Origin: Saprospiraceae bacterium
GTDB taxonomy: Bacteria > Bacteroidota > Bacteroidia > Chitinophagales > Saprospiraceae
Direction of reading: 5' to 3'
Assembly: GCA_026983735.1 (NCBI GenBank)
Contig: JALSTN010000257.1
Span: 1 to 36,747, forward strand
DNA length: 36,747 nt
The notes under the pieces are model-generated. The model was not told the origin of the DNA and did no database searches. It worked only from the letters and a program-made list of their open reading frames with translations. Position numbers and translations under genes: made by a program. Below, piece after piece: positions 1 to 8,193 of this stretch (position 1 is the stretch's first letter; every line of letters starts with the position of its first letter).

Positions 1-71
1 ATAAGCCCATAAACATAGATCTCTACAAAGAAGATATTCCTTCCCCTTGGATGATTCCGGGGTTTAAGTAA
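1..71 (+). CDS. C-terminal end of an unidentified protein (partial)
   Basis: Reading from base 3 there is an open frame of 22 codons ending in TAA at 69-71. It ends in residues DLYKEDIPSPWMIPGFK, which look like ordinary protein sequence (charged and aromatic residues, a PSPW turn) and not translated spacer. The rest of the gene lies outside the window, so the family cannot be named. It could be a chance open frame because the fragment is short; the other two forward frames hit stops within the first four codons. Confidence 0.4.
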   Translation, partial: KPINIDLYKEDIPSPWMIPGFK

Positions 72-329
72 TGGATAGCGCTTTCAATTCTTTTTTCTGT
101 TCCAAATGTCATTATTTGGCAAATATACGGAAAAGAGCTATTTCTCAGACGATTTGGAAGTGCAATTCCTTAAATAGGAGCCGAGTACGGAGGTTTCTAA
201 TCTAGAATAGTACGACCGTGTATTGTTTCCGTCCCTAGAGGACATTAGAGTCCAATCCTCCTATTTATCTAGCAGATCTAAACCCTTCCTGCATAATCAG
301 TGGCACATTTCAAACCGAATAACCCACAA

Positions 330-644
330 TCAAATATAAGTACTCCTAATAAGCCGTAAATCCAGTCTCATCATCACTTTTAACGAATTCTGTTGGAGCT
401 CATCTTGTTTTAAATTAGAGCGTTGCTGCTGGCAGAAAAACCAGTGATAGTCCCTTTGAAAATCATTAAGATTATTTTTCGCCGCGACGTAATGTACATT
501 AGGGAATACAGTGGTTACTATCGTCCTCTTCGATGGAAAAGCGTTGAGCATTCTTTGGAATCGGCGCTTTAATTTAGGCTGTTGAACCCCGTCTTTGTGG
601 ACTTCAAAGACCTGATTTTGACAAGCCGGAATATATTTTACCAT
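330..644 (-). CDS. Doubtful small hypothetical ORF
   Basis: A 104-codon ATG ORF, rich in Lys, Arg, Gln and Asn, with no signal peptide, membrane segment or motif that I recognise. Its start codon lies inside the recurring 15-base motif at 637-651, and it is divergent from the next gene with only 65 bases between them. The composition (many Q, K, R, F) is what translated AT-rich spacer often gives, so it may be spurious or a decayed gene. No function is proposed. Confidence 0.2.
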   Translation of the reverse strand: MVKYIPACQNQVFEVHKDGVQQPKLKRRFQRMLNAFPSKRTIVTTVFPNVHYVAAKNNLNDFQRDYHWFFCQQQRSNLKQDELQQNSLKVMMRLDLRLIRSTYI

Positions 645-651
645 TTCATAC
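637..651 (+). repeat. Copy of recurring 15-base motif TTTACCATTTCATAC
   Basis: Exact 15-base copy, 58 bases before the ATG of the gene at 710. Identical 15-mers occur at 3241-3255 (minus), 11608-11622 (inside a gene) and 19993-20007. Function unknown. Confidence 0.6.
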
Positions 652-675
652 TACAAAAAGATAAGGAATAATAAC

Positions 676-683
676 TAACTTTG
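676..683 (+). promoter_or_regulatory. Candidate -7 promoter element (TAACTTTG)
   Basis: It matches the Bacteroidota -7 consensus TAnnTTTG and ends 26 bases before the ATG at 710. No clear -33 TTG is visible at the usual distance, so this rests on the -7 match and position alone. Confidence 0.4.
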
Positions 684-709
684 GGTTTTTAAACAAAACA
701 AGTATTAGT

Positions 710-1732
710 ATGTCAACCGTACCTACACCTAATTTTGATACCAAACCCAAGTCATTTTGGAAACGTCCGGAAGGAGTAACCGGGGCCTTGGTCCTTGGCG
801 GAATAGTCCTAGGAGGAGGGTATTTGCTTCTCAACTTTCTGCCGACACTTATCGCATTGGCGAGCAATACCATTTACCTCGCGGGTATGCTACTCGTATT
901 AGCCGCTATCGTTTACATGGTCCTCGACCCCAAAATGAGAGCCCTCGTGGGGTATATGTACAAAAGTATCATCCGTTGGATTACCGGCTTGTTTGTCACC
1001 ATTGACCCCATAGGGATACTTAAAAATTATGTCGATGACCTCGAGAAAAACCTCAAAAAAATGAGTCGTCAAATCGGTGACTTACGCGGACAAATGAGAA
1101 AACTCAAGACCATCGTATCTGAAAACAATAAGGAAATAGAAAAGAGCATTCTCTTCGCTCGCAAGGCGAAGGAACAGGGAAATGAGCAACAACTTGTCCT
1201 GCATACCCGTAAAGCGGCTCGCACCAAAGAGACCAATGAGAAGTACAAGAATATGATCGGAAAAATAGAAGTGCTTCATAAGATTTTGACACGGATGCAT
1301 CAGAATTCTGAAATATTGCTCGAAGACACCCGAGATCAAGTCAAACTCAAGGAGCAGGAGCGCAAAGCATTGCGTACCTCCTACTCGGCGATGCGCTCGG
1401 CGATGAGCGTTATCAAAGGTGATTCTGATAAACGTGCCATGTTTGATCAAGCATTAGAAGCTATCGCTGATGATGTCGCGATGAAAGTCGGTGAGATGGA
1501 GCAATTTATGGATTTGTCGGAAAACTTCATGAACTCTATCGACCTCCAAAATGCCGTCTTCGAAGAAAAAGGACTTCAAATGCTCGAAGAGTATGAAAAG
1601 AAAAGTCGCCTCTTGTTGCTGGGCTCCGGTGAGGAAGAAATCAAAACCTCCCTTCCCGAAGGAGAACGCATTCCTAGAAGCGATTCGCAAGATATTGACC
1701 AAAAAGATGCTTACGACAGCTTCTTTGATTAA
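710..1732 (+). CDS. Membrane-anchored PspA/IM30-like coiled-coil protein
   Basis: 340 residues. Two hydrophobic segments lie near the N terminus (about 24-49 and 52-71), followed by a long charged, heptad-like helical region (about 105-310) and an acidic tail ending SFFD. The start of the helical region (DPIGILKNYVDDLEKNLKKM) resembles the opening of PspA/IM30/Vipp1 proteins, where a DP-containing helix leads into long coiled coils. The family normally has no transmembrane anchor, so this would be an anchored variant acting at the inner membrane, perhaps in membrane stress or remodelling; that role is inferred. The gene is monocistronic, with a TAnnTTTG element just upstream. The alternative is a generic coiled-coil membrane protein. 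I am confident it is a real gene and only moderately confident in the PspA relation. Confidence 0.8.
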   Translation: MSTVPTPNFDTKPKSFWKRPEGVTGALVLGGIVLGGGYLLLNFLPTLIALASNTIYLAGMLLVLAAIVYMVLDPKMRALVGYMYKSIIRWITGLFVTIDPIGILKNYVDDLEKNLKKMSRQIGDLRGQMRKLKTIVSENNKEIEKSILFARKAKEQGNEQQLVLHTRKAARTKETNEKYKNMIGKIEVLHKILTRMHQNSEILLEDTRDQVKLKEQERKALRTSYSAMRSAMSVIKGDSDKRAMFDQALEAIADDVAMKVGEMEQFMDLSENFMNSIDLQNAVFEEKGLQMLEEYEKKSRLLLLGSGEEEIKTSLPEGERIPRSDSQDIDQKDAYDSFFD

Positions 1733-2331
1733 GTCCTTGACGACCCCAAATATTATACTGTACGAATTGCAGAATCCCGTACTTCCAGGATCTGATGTAA
1801 ATGACTTTTTATGATTCTACCGTACTGTACTTATATCTAGACAAGGATAATCTTACAGTTACTGGATACAGCGGGTAGTCTCCCTCTATAATACTCCCAA
1901 AAGCACTATGTATAGTTTTTGGGGCACTTCACAGATATATATTCCGGCCATTCTATAACCCCATCGAGGATGCCTTACGTAGACGAATACAAGGAAAGGC
2001 AATATTTGCAGAAACATCACGTCTTCTACGAAAATATAACATGCTGACATTTTTGGCATTATTATTGGATTACTACTTATACATCATCAATTTATGAATA
2101 CAATAATTTCATAATATGTTAATGTTGAAAGGGTTAAATGACTAACCCTAAGGGCAGGCGATACAGTCTCTTGCACCCCTTAATGCCACAAGGGCAAGAA
2201 GGGCATGATCCTACGAAGGAGATAAATCGCATGTGATCAAAAATGAATTTAACTAAATGGCATCACAAGCGATCATCGTATACCGCGCTTGCACTCTAAG
2301 TCATTTTTTTTAAACGCTAAAATTCTAATCT
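1733..2331. other. 599-base intergenic stretch with possible gene remnant and a small hairpin
   Basis: It lies between the coiled-coil protein and the thioredoxin-SPOR gene. A hairpin at 2130-2149 has 7-bp arms (AGGGTTA / TAACCCT) and a 6-base loop, without a clear T-run. A start-less open frame spans 1879-2096 (see the separate entry). Nothing else is recognisable; the length suggests a lost gene. Confidence 0.5.
1879..2096 (+). pseudogene. Possible decayed coding fragment
   Basis: After a TAG at 1876-1878 the frame stays open for 72 codons to a TGA at 2094-2096, with its only ATG late (2041). The second half reads like protein: FYNPIEDALRRRIQGKAIFA, followed by a hydrophobic stretch with repeated Leu and Tyr near the end. 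The family is not recognised. It could be the remnant of a membrane protein or a chance frame in AT-rich DNA. Confidence 0.2.
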
Positions 2332-3117
2332 ATGAAACGAATATTGATATTGAATCTGATCCTTATCAGTGTAGTAATGCTCCAGGCCAAAGCTCAAGCC
2401 AATGACCACTTGCGTTCCTATCCGCAGGAAGCTTATCGACAAGCACTGGATGATGCCCAGTTGGAGGGCAAACTTGTCCTTTTGGACTTTACTGCCCAAT
2501 GGTGTACACCTTGTCGTTGGATGAAAAACACAACTTTTAAAGATCCGAAGCTCACTCAGTACCTTTCCGAAAGGTATATTGTAGTCAATATAGACATCGA
2601 TGACTTCGAAGGATACTCTTTGAAGGAAAAATACGATGTAAAATTGCTGCCGACGTTTATCATACTCGATTCGCGTGGTCAACAACTCCTCAAGATGGAA
2701 GAATCCATGGGCCCGAGTAAGATGTACCGGATCTGTAAATCCTACGACAGAGCGGAGCATCTAAGCAATACAACCCAGCCGTCAAAACCAATCCCTGAAA
2801 AACATATTTTTCAGACCACTCAGCCCCGTTCTTCCGAAGACCACCTGAAGGAGAAATCCAAACCATCCTCGGAATCCAATACAGATCCTATCGAGCACCA
2901 TTATCAACTTCAGCTCGGGGTATTCAATAGTTTTGACAACGCGAGTAACCTTGCAGATCGAGTATCTAACGACTTTGATGCCTCCGTAGAAATAAAAAAT
3001 ATCGGGGGCCGGTTTAAAGTGCTATTGGGATACTTTGAGACGAGAGCCGAAGCGGAGCAGAAGAGAGAAGAATTATTGTCCCGGTCCTTCGAAGCTGTCA
3101 TCTTAAAGATACCATAA
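2332..3117 (+). CDS. Periplasmic thioredoxin-like protein with C-terminal SPOR domain
   Basis: 261 residues. A Sec signal peptide (about 1-23) is followed by a thioredoxin-fold domain with the redox motif WCTPC (W57, C58, C61) and a likely cis-proline in LLPTFIILD, then a Ser/Pro/Lys/Glu-rich linker (about 140-183). The last 70 residues (about 190-261) match a SPOR domain: YQLQLGVF at the first strand, then a GGRFKVLLGYF strand pair and an EAEQKREEL helix. SPOR domains bind denuded septal peptidoglycan, so the protein probably carries disulfide reductase or isomerase activity to the division site or cell wall. The thioredoxin part resembles the Thioredoxin_7/DsbD-gamma style. It stands alone between long intergenic regions. 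The domain calls are firm; the localisation is inferred from known SPOR biology. Confidence 0.88.
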   Translation: MKRILILNLILISVVMLQAKAQANDHLRSYPQEAYRQALDDAQLEGKLVLLDFTAQWCTPCRWMKNTTFKDPKLTQYLSERYIVVNIDIDDFEGYSLKEKYDVKLLPTFIILDSRGQQLLKMEESMGPSKMYRICKSYDRAEHLSNTTQPSKPIPEKHIFQTTQPRSSEDHLKEKSKPSSESNTDPIEHHYQLQLGVFNSFDNASNLADRVSNDFDASVEIKNIGGRFKVLLGYFETRAEAEQKREELLSRSFEAVILKIP

Positions 3118-3240
3118 GTTCTCCCCATCCCATCCGTACAAAATTTGGATGCAGCTTCCATAAATCCGACAGATTAGAGACATATAAGAGGAGCTTCGAG
3201 TGCCATTCTATCTATTCTATCATTTTCCGAGTTTAATTAG

Positions 3241-3255
3241 GTATGAAATGGTAAA
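3241..3255 (-). repeat. Copy of recurring 15-base motif TTTACCATTTCATAC
   Basis: Exact copy on the minus strand, in the spacer downstream of the thioredoxin-SPOR gene. See the copies at 637-651, 11608-11622 and 19993-20007. Confidence 0.6.
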
Positions 3256-3589
3256 GCCCACATAAGAAGAATGCATTTATTCATCCGGGTTAGAGTTTTT
3301 GTCCATTCAAAGTACACAGAACTTAAAGACTTCAATGATTCAAATCACAAAGATGATTATAGAGTCTGTCCCAAGAATTATTTATGCTAAAGGCGTCTCT
3401 TATTGCGATATTATCACTTATTGCAAAGCAAGGATTCTAAGGCACCACTGATTTTCCAAAGGGAATAAAATGCGTCAAAAAAAAACAAAAAAATTAAGGG
3501 TTCATGCAGCATTTGAGAAACTGAAGTCATTACCTCAGTATGCACAAAGGAATACATGCAAAGTATAGAAATAAGTGATGTGGTTTGTT

Positions 3590-3657
3590 CGTTAGTTTAA
3601 TCGATAGCAGAGGAAGGGACGACTAGTGGCGAGCGTAAATACTAACGCACTCCTCTG
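3590..3657 (+). ncRNA. Candidate pseudoknotted RNA element
   Basis: CGTTAGT (3590-3596) is complementary to ACTAACG (3641-3647), and CAGAGGA (3608-3614) to TCCTCTG (3651-3657). The pairs interleave as in an H-type pseudoknot. The local GC content is higher than in the flanks. It lies about 90 bases before the -7 element of the SprB-repeat gene, so it would be a separate transcript or a read-through leader. No known riboswitch consensus is recognised. Confidence 0.25.
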
Positions 3658-3749
3658 GGATTTGCGTCCAAAAAGAAGGGGGCTGACCGGCAAACGAGAA
3701 GCATTAAAAATTAAGGGTTTTCCCGGATACATATTAAATATAAATAGCA

Positions 3750-3757
3750 TACCTTTG
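3750..3757 (+). promoter_or_regulatory. -7 promoter element (TACCTTTG) of the SprB-repeat gene
   Basis: An exact TAnnTTTG match ending 38 bases before the ATG at 3796. An AAAGGAGA stretch at 3773-3780 could serve as a ribosome-binding site, though its 15-base spacing to the ATG is long. No obvious -33 TTG is present. Confidence 0.55.
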
Positions 3758-3795
3758 CGCCTGTTTATAAATAAAGGAGAAAAGCGATAATTCCC

Positions 3796-6700
3796 ATGAC
3801 TAAGACACTATGGATCATTTTTGTTTCATTCTTTGCAATTACAGCCCTTGAGGCGCAGAATCCGGATTGTGTACTTATAGAGACCACTGGAGGCAGATTA
3901 GAGCGTTGCAATGAAATCTGCATTGATTTAAAAGTTAGCAACTTCAAAGATATATTAAGTATGCAGTTTTCCTTAAATTGGGATCCGACTGTAATGCGAT
4001 TAACACGTTTATTTCAATCCTCTTCTCCATTGCCGGCATACACGATTTCCAACAACTTTTTCGCGCTCAATGGTGGTGGTGTTATTCGTTCTTTTTGGGT
4101 AGAGCCCAATGACCAAGGACAAACGTTGGCTGATGGGACGGTATTGTGTACGATGTGTTTCAAAGCAGTGGGGCTTCCCGGAGCACAGACAGATGTTCGG
4201 GTCGTAGGTTATCCTTTGGCCATAGAATTTCTGGATCCCGATTCAGAAGAAAAATGTTTTATGACAAACTCTCAGCCGGTCACCGTCATTCCCGGCAATA
4301 AACTATGCATCAACACCTCTACTTGTGGGGCTGCTTCAGGAGCTAATGACGGCATCATTTCTACAAAAGTAGATGGGGGTAAACCTAACTATACCGTCAC
4401 CATCACTCCCGGTGGCACATCCAACACCATCAACACCTCCTCAGGCTCCACCACCTTCAATAATTTGGCCCCCGGCACCTACACGATAACTGTAACAGAT
4501 GCCAACGGAAGTATGGAAACTGAAACCGTCACCGTAGGGGGAAATCCCGTTGTTATTACAACAGAACGTATTATAACCCCTAAATGTAAAGGGGAAACGG
4601 GTTCTATTCTTATCTCCATATCCGGAGGGGCGGGGGATTCTTCAACTTTTGGCATTCATTGGATGCCAGGAGATGTCTATGGAAGTAAATACTACAGTAG
4701 ATTACAACCCGGTATTTACACTGTTACAGTAATAGATTCATTGGGATGTGAGACGACCAAAAGCTTTGATTTGACAAAAGATTTTTTTACTACAAGTCTT
4801 AACATCATTGATTCTTCTTCCTGCACCAATAGTCTGGATGGTATCGCACAAGCCAGTGCCAAAGGAGGAAAAGAGTTTCCCGGTGGAGGATATAAATTCT
4901 TTTGGAGTCAAAACGGCGACGATGCCAATTGTGACCCTGCGGCCTGCGTCAAATCTATCAATGATAGCATCTCCGGCAAAAATCAATGGGTCATCATCCA
5001 GGATGCCAACAATTGTACGGACACTATTTATTATGATGTTCCCAGCAGAAATGAGCTTAAACTCACTTCTACAGAGGTAAAGAACACCCTTTGTCCCGGT
5101 GATTCATCCGGAAGTATCACGGTCCGTGCATTGAGCAATAACTCCACAGACAACACCTTTACATTCCAACTCAGCAATGAAACTACCGGCCCGGTCACAA
5201 CAGGAGTAACCACTAAAAATCAATTCCAAGCCAATAATTTGCCAGCAGGAAGATATTTCTTTTCTGTCAGCGACACGAATGGATGTACCTACATAGACAC
5301 ATTTTTTATCGGCAGTCCCCCTCCTCTGGCTGTCAATACAATCGCAATTGATTCAGCTACGAGTTGCACACCCGGTTTTGATGGATTTATAGAGGTAGGC
5401 GGAGCAGGGGGAAATGGCAGGCCCTACCATTATCTTTGGACAACAGGAGATACACTCCCTCGGATTGATAGTCTTCTACCCGGTTCGTATACGGTTACTA
5501 TAACAGATCCAAATGGATGCAGCATCGAGAAGACCTTCAACATCTCAGGTCCTACCCCACCCCAAATAACAGGATTTGACACGAGCCATGTAACCTGCAC
5601 CGGTATAGCTGATGGCTCCCTAAATGTACTGTACACAGAAGGCACAGGAACAGTCACAAATTTTCAATGGAGCAACGGGGCTAAGACGCAGACCATCACA
5701 CAATTAAAAGCCGGGGTATATTACGTTACGATACAAGACGACAACGGATGTATGGATACAGACTCCGTTCTTCTTAAAGAGCCTGCCAAAGCATTGACAC
5801 TGGACAGCTTCCGGTTGGAACATCCGATCTGCCCGGGAGAATCCAATGGACTAATAGGATTAACCGTCAGTGGAGGAACGCCCAATTACACTTTCAAATG
5901 GTCCAATGGGGCGACGACACAATTGCTAGTAGGAGTCCCTGCAGGAGATTATACCGTTACGATATCCGATGCGGGATCCTGTCCTGATGTCGTTCAGACT
6001 TTGACATTAGTCGATCCACCGCATATCCGGATTATACCGCTAGATTCCGCTATGGTTAGTTGCAATGATGGCATCACGTGCAATGGGCGCTACGCCATTC
6101 AAGCCCAAGCCGGCAAAGATCCATCCATAGGATACAATTTCGAATGGTCCTCCGGCGAAACTTCCTTCGGTGTCAACAGCCACGCCGCTTCACAGCTATG
6201 TCAAGGAAAACAATGGGTTGTCATAAGCAATAGTTTCTGCGCAGACACCTTTGAGTTTGAGATTTCCGCTCCTGAAAAAATACAATTGACTCCACAGACG
6301 AACATCACACCACCTTCCTGCTATGGAGATCAAGACGCTTCAATTCAGTTGGACATAAGAGGAGGCACACAACCTTATAGAGTTCTATGGAAAGACATGA
6401 ATGTTAACGGATTCAGCCGATCCAACCTCAAAGCAGGAGTATATTCTTTTTTCATACGAGACAATAATAACTGTGTAGTTCTGGATTCTGTAGAAGTGAC
6501 CCAACCGGACAGTTTTATTTTATCCGTCAACAAGTTTATCACAAAAACCGTTCGATGCAATGGAGACAATGACGGAATCATCGCCTTAGTCACCAAAGGT
6601 GGAAATCCTGGGTCTAAGACCTTCACCTGGTCTCCTAATGTGAGCACGGACTCCATCGCGAAGGGCTTAATGGAAGGTACTTATTTTATTACTTCAATGG

Positions 6701-7518
6701 ATAGTAAAGGATGCCGGGATACCTTAACGGTGGTATTGGATGCGCCCCCGGCGATTAATTATGTGCTAGACCCGATTGTCCCCCCACTGTGTTATGGCGA
6801 TAAAACGACAATTGTGGTTACCCAAGCAAGTGGAGGGAATGGACCTAAATTTAGCTATGCGGTTAATAAAGGTGAGACACACGACATTAATGAATCAACA
6901 GAGGTATTCCCTGGAGATTACCAGATTTCGGTATTTGACTCTAAAGGATGCGCTAGGGATACTATGGTATCCATTCCATCTCCCAGACAACTCGATATCA
7001 CTTTTGATCCACCGGAGGTAGAGTTAGAACTTGGAGATTCTGCAACGATTTGTATTACCTCTGATGTCAGACCAGAAGATCAAATTACCTGGGTTCCTTC
7101 CGGAAGAGTAATTAACAATGGCAAATGTATTGTCGTTTCTGATGCTCAAAACAATGTTTATAAAGCCATTCTAAGAGACAAAAATGGCTGTGAAACTGAA
7201 AAGTCTATTAATATCATTGTCATCAACCGCGGAAGGGTGTTCATACCGAATGTGATGACCCAAGAAGGGCCCAATAGCATTTTTAAAGTCTATGCCGGTA
7301 AAGGGGTGCGCTCTATTGATTTTATGCGCATTTACGACAGATGGGGGGAATTGGTGTATGAGCAAAAAAATCTGGACAGCGAACGCGACGGATGGAATGG
7401 AGGCCTTAAAAATAGCTCGAAAAAGATGCTACCCGGGGTCTACGTATATCTCGTGCAAGTCACCTTCCTCAATGGAGAAACACAGCTCTTCCGGGGAGAT
7501 GTAACCCTCCTTAGATAA
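3796..7518 (+). CDS. SprB-repeat surface protein with N-terminal cohesin-like domain and type B T9SS tail
   Basis: 1240 residues. The signal peptide is about 1-21. Residues about 24-165 look like a cohesin-type beta sandwich: SVSNFKD-style opening strands, MQFSLNWDPTVMRL, a late ADGTVLCTMCFKAVG strand. Then come about eleven SprB-like modules of 70-90 residues, each starting with a C-x-G-x-x-(D/N)G(x)I pattern followed by GG.P.Y.F.WSNG, and LpaGxYxVtvtDxxGC at the end. The last 93 residues (about 1148-1240, VFIPNVMTQEG, IYDRWGELVYE, DGWNGG, GVYVYLVQ) are the CHU_C/gliding-motility-associated C-terminal domain, a type B signal for the type IX secretion system. The protein is therefore expected to be exported and held at the cell surface as an adhesin or scaffold. 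SprB itself is a gliding adhesin, but its repeats occur in many non-gliding proteins. Confidence 0.9.
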   Translation: MTKTLWIIFVSFFAITALEAQNPDCVLIETTGGRLERCNEICIDLKVSNFKDILSMQFSLNWDPTVMRLTRLFQSSSPLPAYTISNNFFALNGGGVIRSFWVEPNDQGQTLADGTVLCTMCFKAVGLPGAQTDVRVVGYPLAIEFLDPDSEEKCFMTNSQPVTVIPGNKLCINTSTCGAASGANDGIISTKVDGGKPNYTVTITPGGTSNTINTSSGSTTFNNLAPGTYTITVTDANGSMETETVTVGGNPVVITTERIITPKCKGETGSILISISGGAGDSSTFGIHWMPGDVYGSKYYSRLQPGIYTVTVIDSLGCETTKSFDLTKDFFTTSLNIIDSSSCTNSLDGIAQASAKGGKEFPGGGYKFFWSQNGDDANCDPAACVKSINDSISGKNQWVIIQDANNCTDTIYYDVPSRNELKLTSTEVKNTLCPGDSSGSITVRALSNNSTDNTFTFQLSNETTGPVTTGVTTKNQFQANNLPAGRYFFSVSDTNGCTYIDTFFIGSPPPLAVNTIAIDSATSCTPGFDGFIEVGGAGGNGRPYHYLWTTGDTLPRIDSLLPGSYTVTITDPNGCSIEKTFNISGPTPPQITGFDTSHVTCTGIADGSLNVLYTEGTGTVTNFQWSNGAKTQTITQLKAGVYYVTIQDDNGCMDTDSVLLKEPAKALTLDSFRLEHPICPGESNGLIGLTVSGGTPNYTFKWSNGATTQLLVGVPAGDYTVTISDAGSCPDVVQTLTLVDPPHIRIIPLDSAMVSCNDGITCNGRYAIQAQAGKDPSIGYNFEWSSGETSFGVNSHAASQLCQGKQWVVISNSFCADTFEFEISAPEKIQLTPQTNITPPSCYGDQDASIQLDIRGGTQPYRVLWKDMNVNGFSRSNLKAGVYSFFIRDNNNCVVLDSVEVTQPDSFILSVNKFITKTVRCNGDNDGIIALVTKGGNPGSKTFTWSPNVSTDSIAKGLMEGTYFITSMDSKGCRDTLTVVLDAPPAINYVLDPIVPPLCYGDKTTIVVTQASGGNGPKFSYAVNKGETHDINESTEVFPGDYQISVFDSKGCARDTMVSIPSPRQLDITFDPPEVELELGDSATICITSDVRPEDQITWVPSGRVINNGKCIVVSDAQNNVYKAILRDKNGCETEKSINIIVINRGRVFIPNVMTQEGPNSIFKVYAGKGVRSIDFMRIYDRWGELVYEQKNLDSERDGWNGGLKNSSKKMLPGVYVYLVQVTFLNGETQLFRGDVTLLR

Positions 7519-7577
7519 ATCCCCTTAACCTTTGTCAAAGGGTGACTGCCATCACATTATTATCAGGATTTCGTCCT

Positions 7578-7585
7578 TATATTTG
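7578..7585 (+). promoter_or_regulatory. -7 promoter element (TATATTTG) of trxA
   Basis: An exact TAnnTTTG match, 21 bases before the trxA ATG. A short palindrome, CCTTTG-T-CAAAGG (about 7530-7542), lies some 35 bases further upstream and may be a binding site or part of the end of the preceding transcript. Confidence 0.55.
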
Positions 7586-7606
7586 TAGTTCAATAAAACA
7601 AATACT

Positions 7607-7915
7607 ATGGCTACAAAAAAAGGTTCTTTCAAAGACCTCATCAAGAGTAAAAAGCCCGTTTTAGTTGATTTTTCAGCGGCATGGTGTGGCCCTTGTAAAG
7701 CGATGGCTCCGGTTCTCAAACAAGTTTCCGCGAAAGTGGGAGACCGTGCTAGAATCGTCAAAATAGATGTTGACAAAAATCCATCTATTGCCTCTAAATA
7801 CTCTATAAGGGGAGTCCCGACGTTCATCCTATTTAAGAATGGTAAGCAACTTTGGCGAGCTTCCGGCATGCAATCGGCTGCACAAATCGAACAAGTCATC
7901 AATCAGGCACTCTAA
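7607..7915 (+). CDS. trxA: Thioredoxin
   Basis: 102 residues, the usual length of a cytoplasmic thioredoxin. It has no signal peptide. The active site is WCGPC (W26, C27, C30), the buried Asp of the VDFSA strand is D21, and the cis-proline is P71 in RGVPTF. The C-terminal GMQSAAQIEQVINQAL is the standard last helix. It reduces protein disulfides and feeds ribonucleotide reductase and peroxiredoxins, and is itself recycled by thioredoxin reductase (not in this window). It has its own promoter and ends in a convergent arrangement with the beta-helix gene. Confidence 0.95.
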   Translation: MATKKGSFKDLIKSKKPVLVDFSAAWCGPCKAMAPVLKQVSAKVGDRARIVKIDVDKNPSIASKYSIRGVPTFILFKNGKQLWRASGMQSAAQIEQVINQAL

Positions 7916-7929
7916 ATCCTAATTTTCAC

Positions 7930-8116
7930 GGAGGGAGCAAACCGCTTGAAGGGTAGCAGATATTGGGAAGAACGGCAGTAGCGACTCTGGGTTAAGTTAT
8001 AAGTAGTACTCCCTCCAAGAAGCTAGTTTTTTTGTTGTAGAAGCGCTATCAATGAGGAGTTCCGGTTTTTCTCTAAATGGGAGAAAATGCTAGGAGTAAC
8101 TATGGCGCTCCTCATT
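7930..8116. other. Inverted repeats in the convergent spacer after trxA
   Basis: Three nested or adjacent dyads: GGAGGGAG (7930-7937) with CTCCCTCC (8011-8018); AATGAGGAG (8051-8059) with CTCCTCATT (8108-8116); and inside the second a TTTTCTC/GAGAAAA hairpin (8067-8087) with a 7-base loop. They may serve transcription termination from either side or form a structured RNA; no classical hairpin plus T-run is seen. Confidence 0.35.
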
Positions 8117-8193
8117 TCATTTGCAGAAATAATTACACCGGTGCTCTCCCCAATAATTTGAATTTGTGATTATAGCGGCAATAAAATTCCTGT

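Larger units (their letters stand above)
72..709. other. Intergenic stretch with one doubtful ORF
   Basis: This AT-rich stretch lies between the partial gene at the left edge and the coiled-coil membrane protein. It holds one doubtful minus-strand ORF (330-644), a 15-base repeated motif at 637-651 and a TAnnTTTG element at 676-683. Bases 72-329 show no convincing gene, RNA or long inverted repeat. Confidence 0.5.
3118..3795. other. 678-base leader/intergenic region before the SprB-repeat gene
   Basis: No ORF of note. It contains a minus-strand copy of the 15-base motif (3241-3255), a 13-base direct repeat AAAATTAAGGGTT (3490-3502 and 3707-3719), and between these two interleaved 7-bp complementary pairs that could form a pseudoknot (3590-3657). 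It ends in a good -7 element (3750-3757). It may carry a structured RNA or a long regulatory region. Confidence 0.5.

Noticed and set aside
1551-1814. An 87-codon plus-strand ORF overlapping the end of the coiled-coil gene
   Set aside because: Most of it overlaps a well-supported gene in another frame, and its low-complexity Lys/Ser start is what a shifted frame of a coiled coil gives.
3510-3660. Words resembling rRNA (AATACATGCAA, then CTAGTGGCGAGCG and TAACGC) in roughly the order seen near the 5' end of 16S or 23S rRNA
   Set aside because: Only short words match, the spacing differs and the similarity does not continue on either side. Words of this length are expected by chance. A covariance-model search for rRNA fragments would decide.
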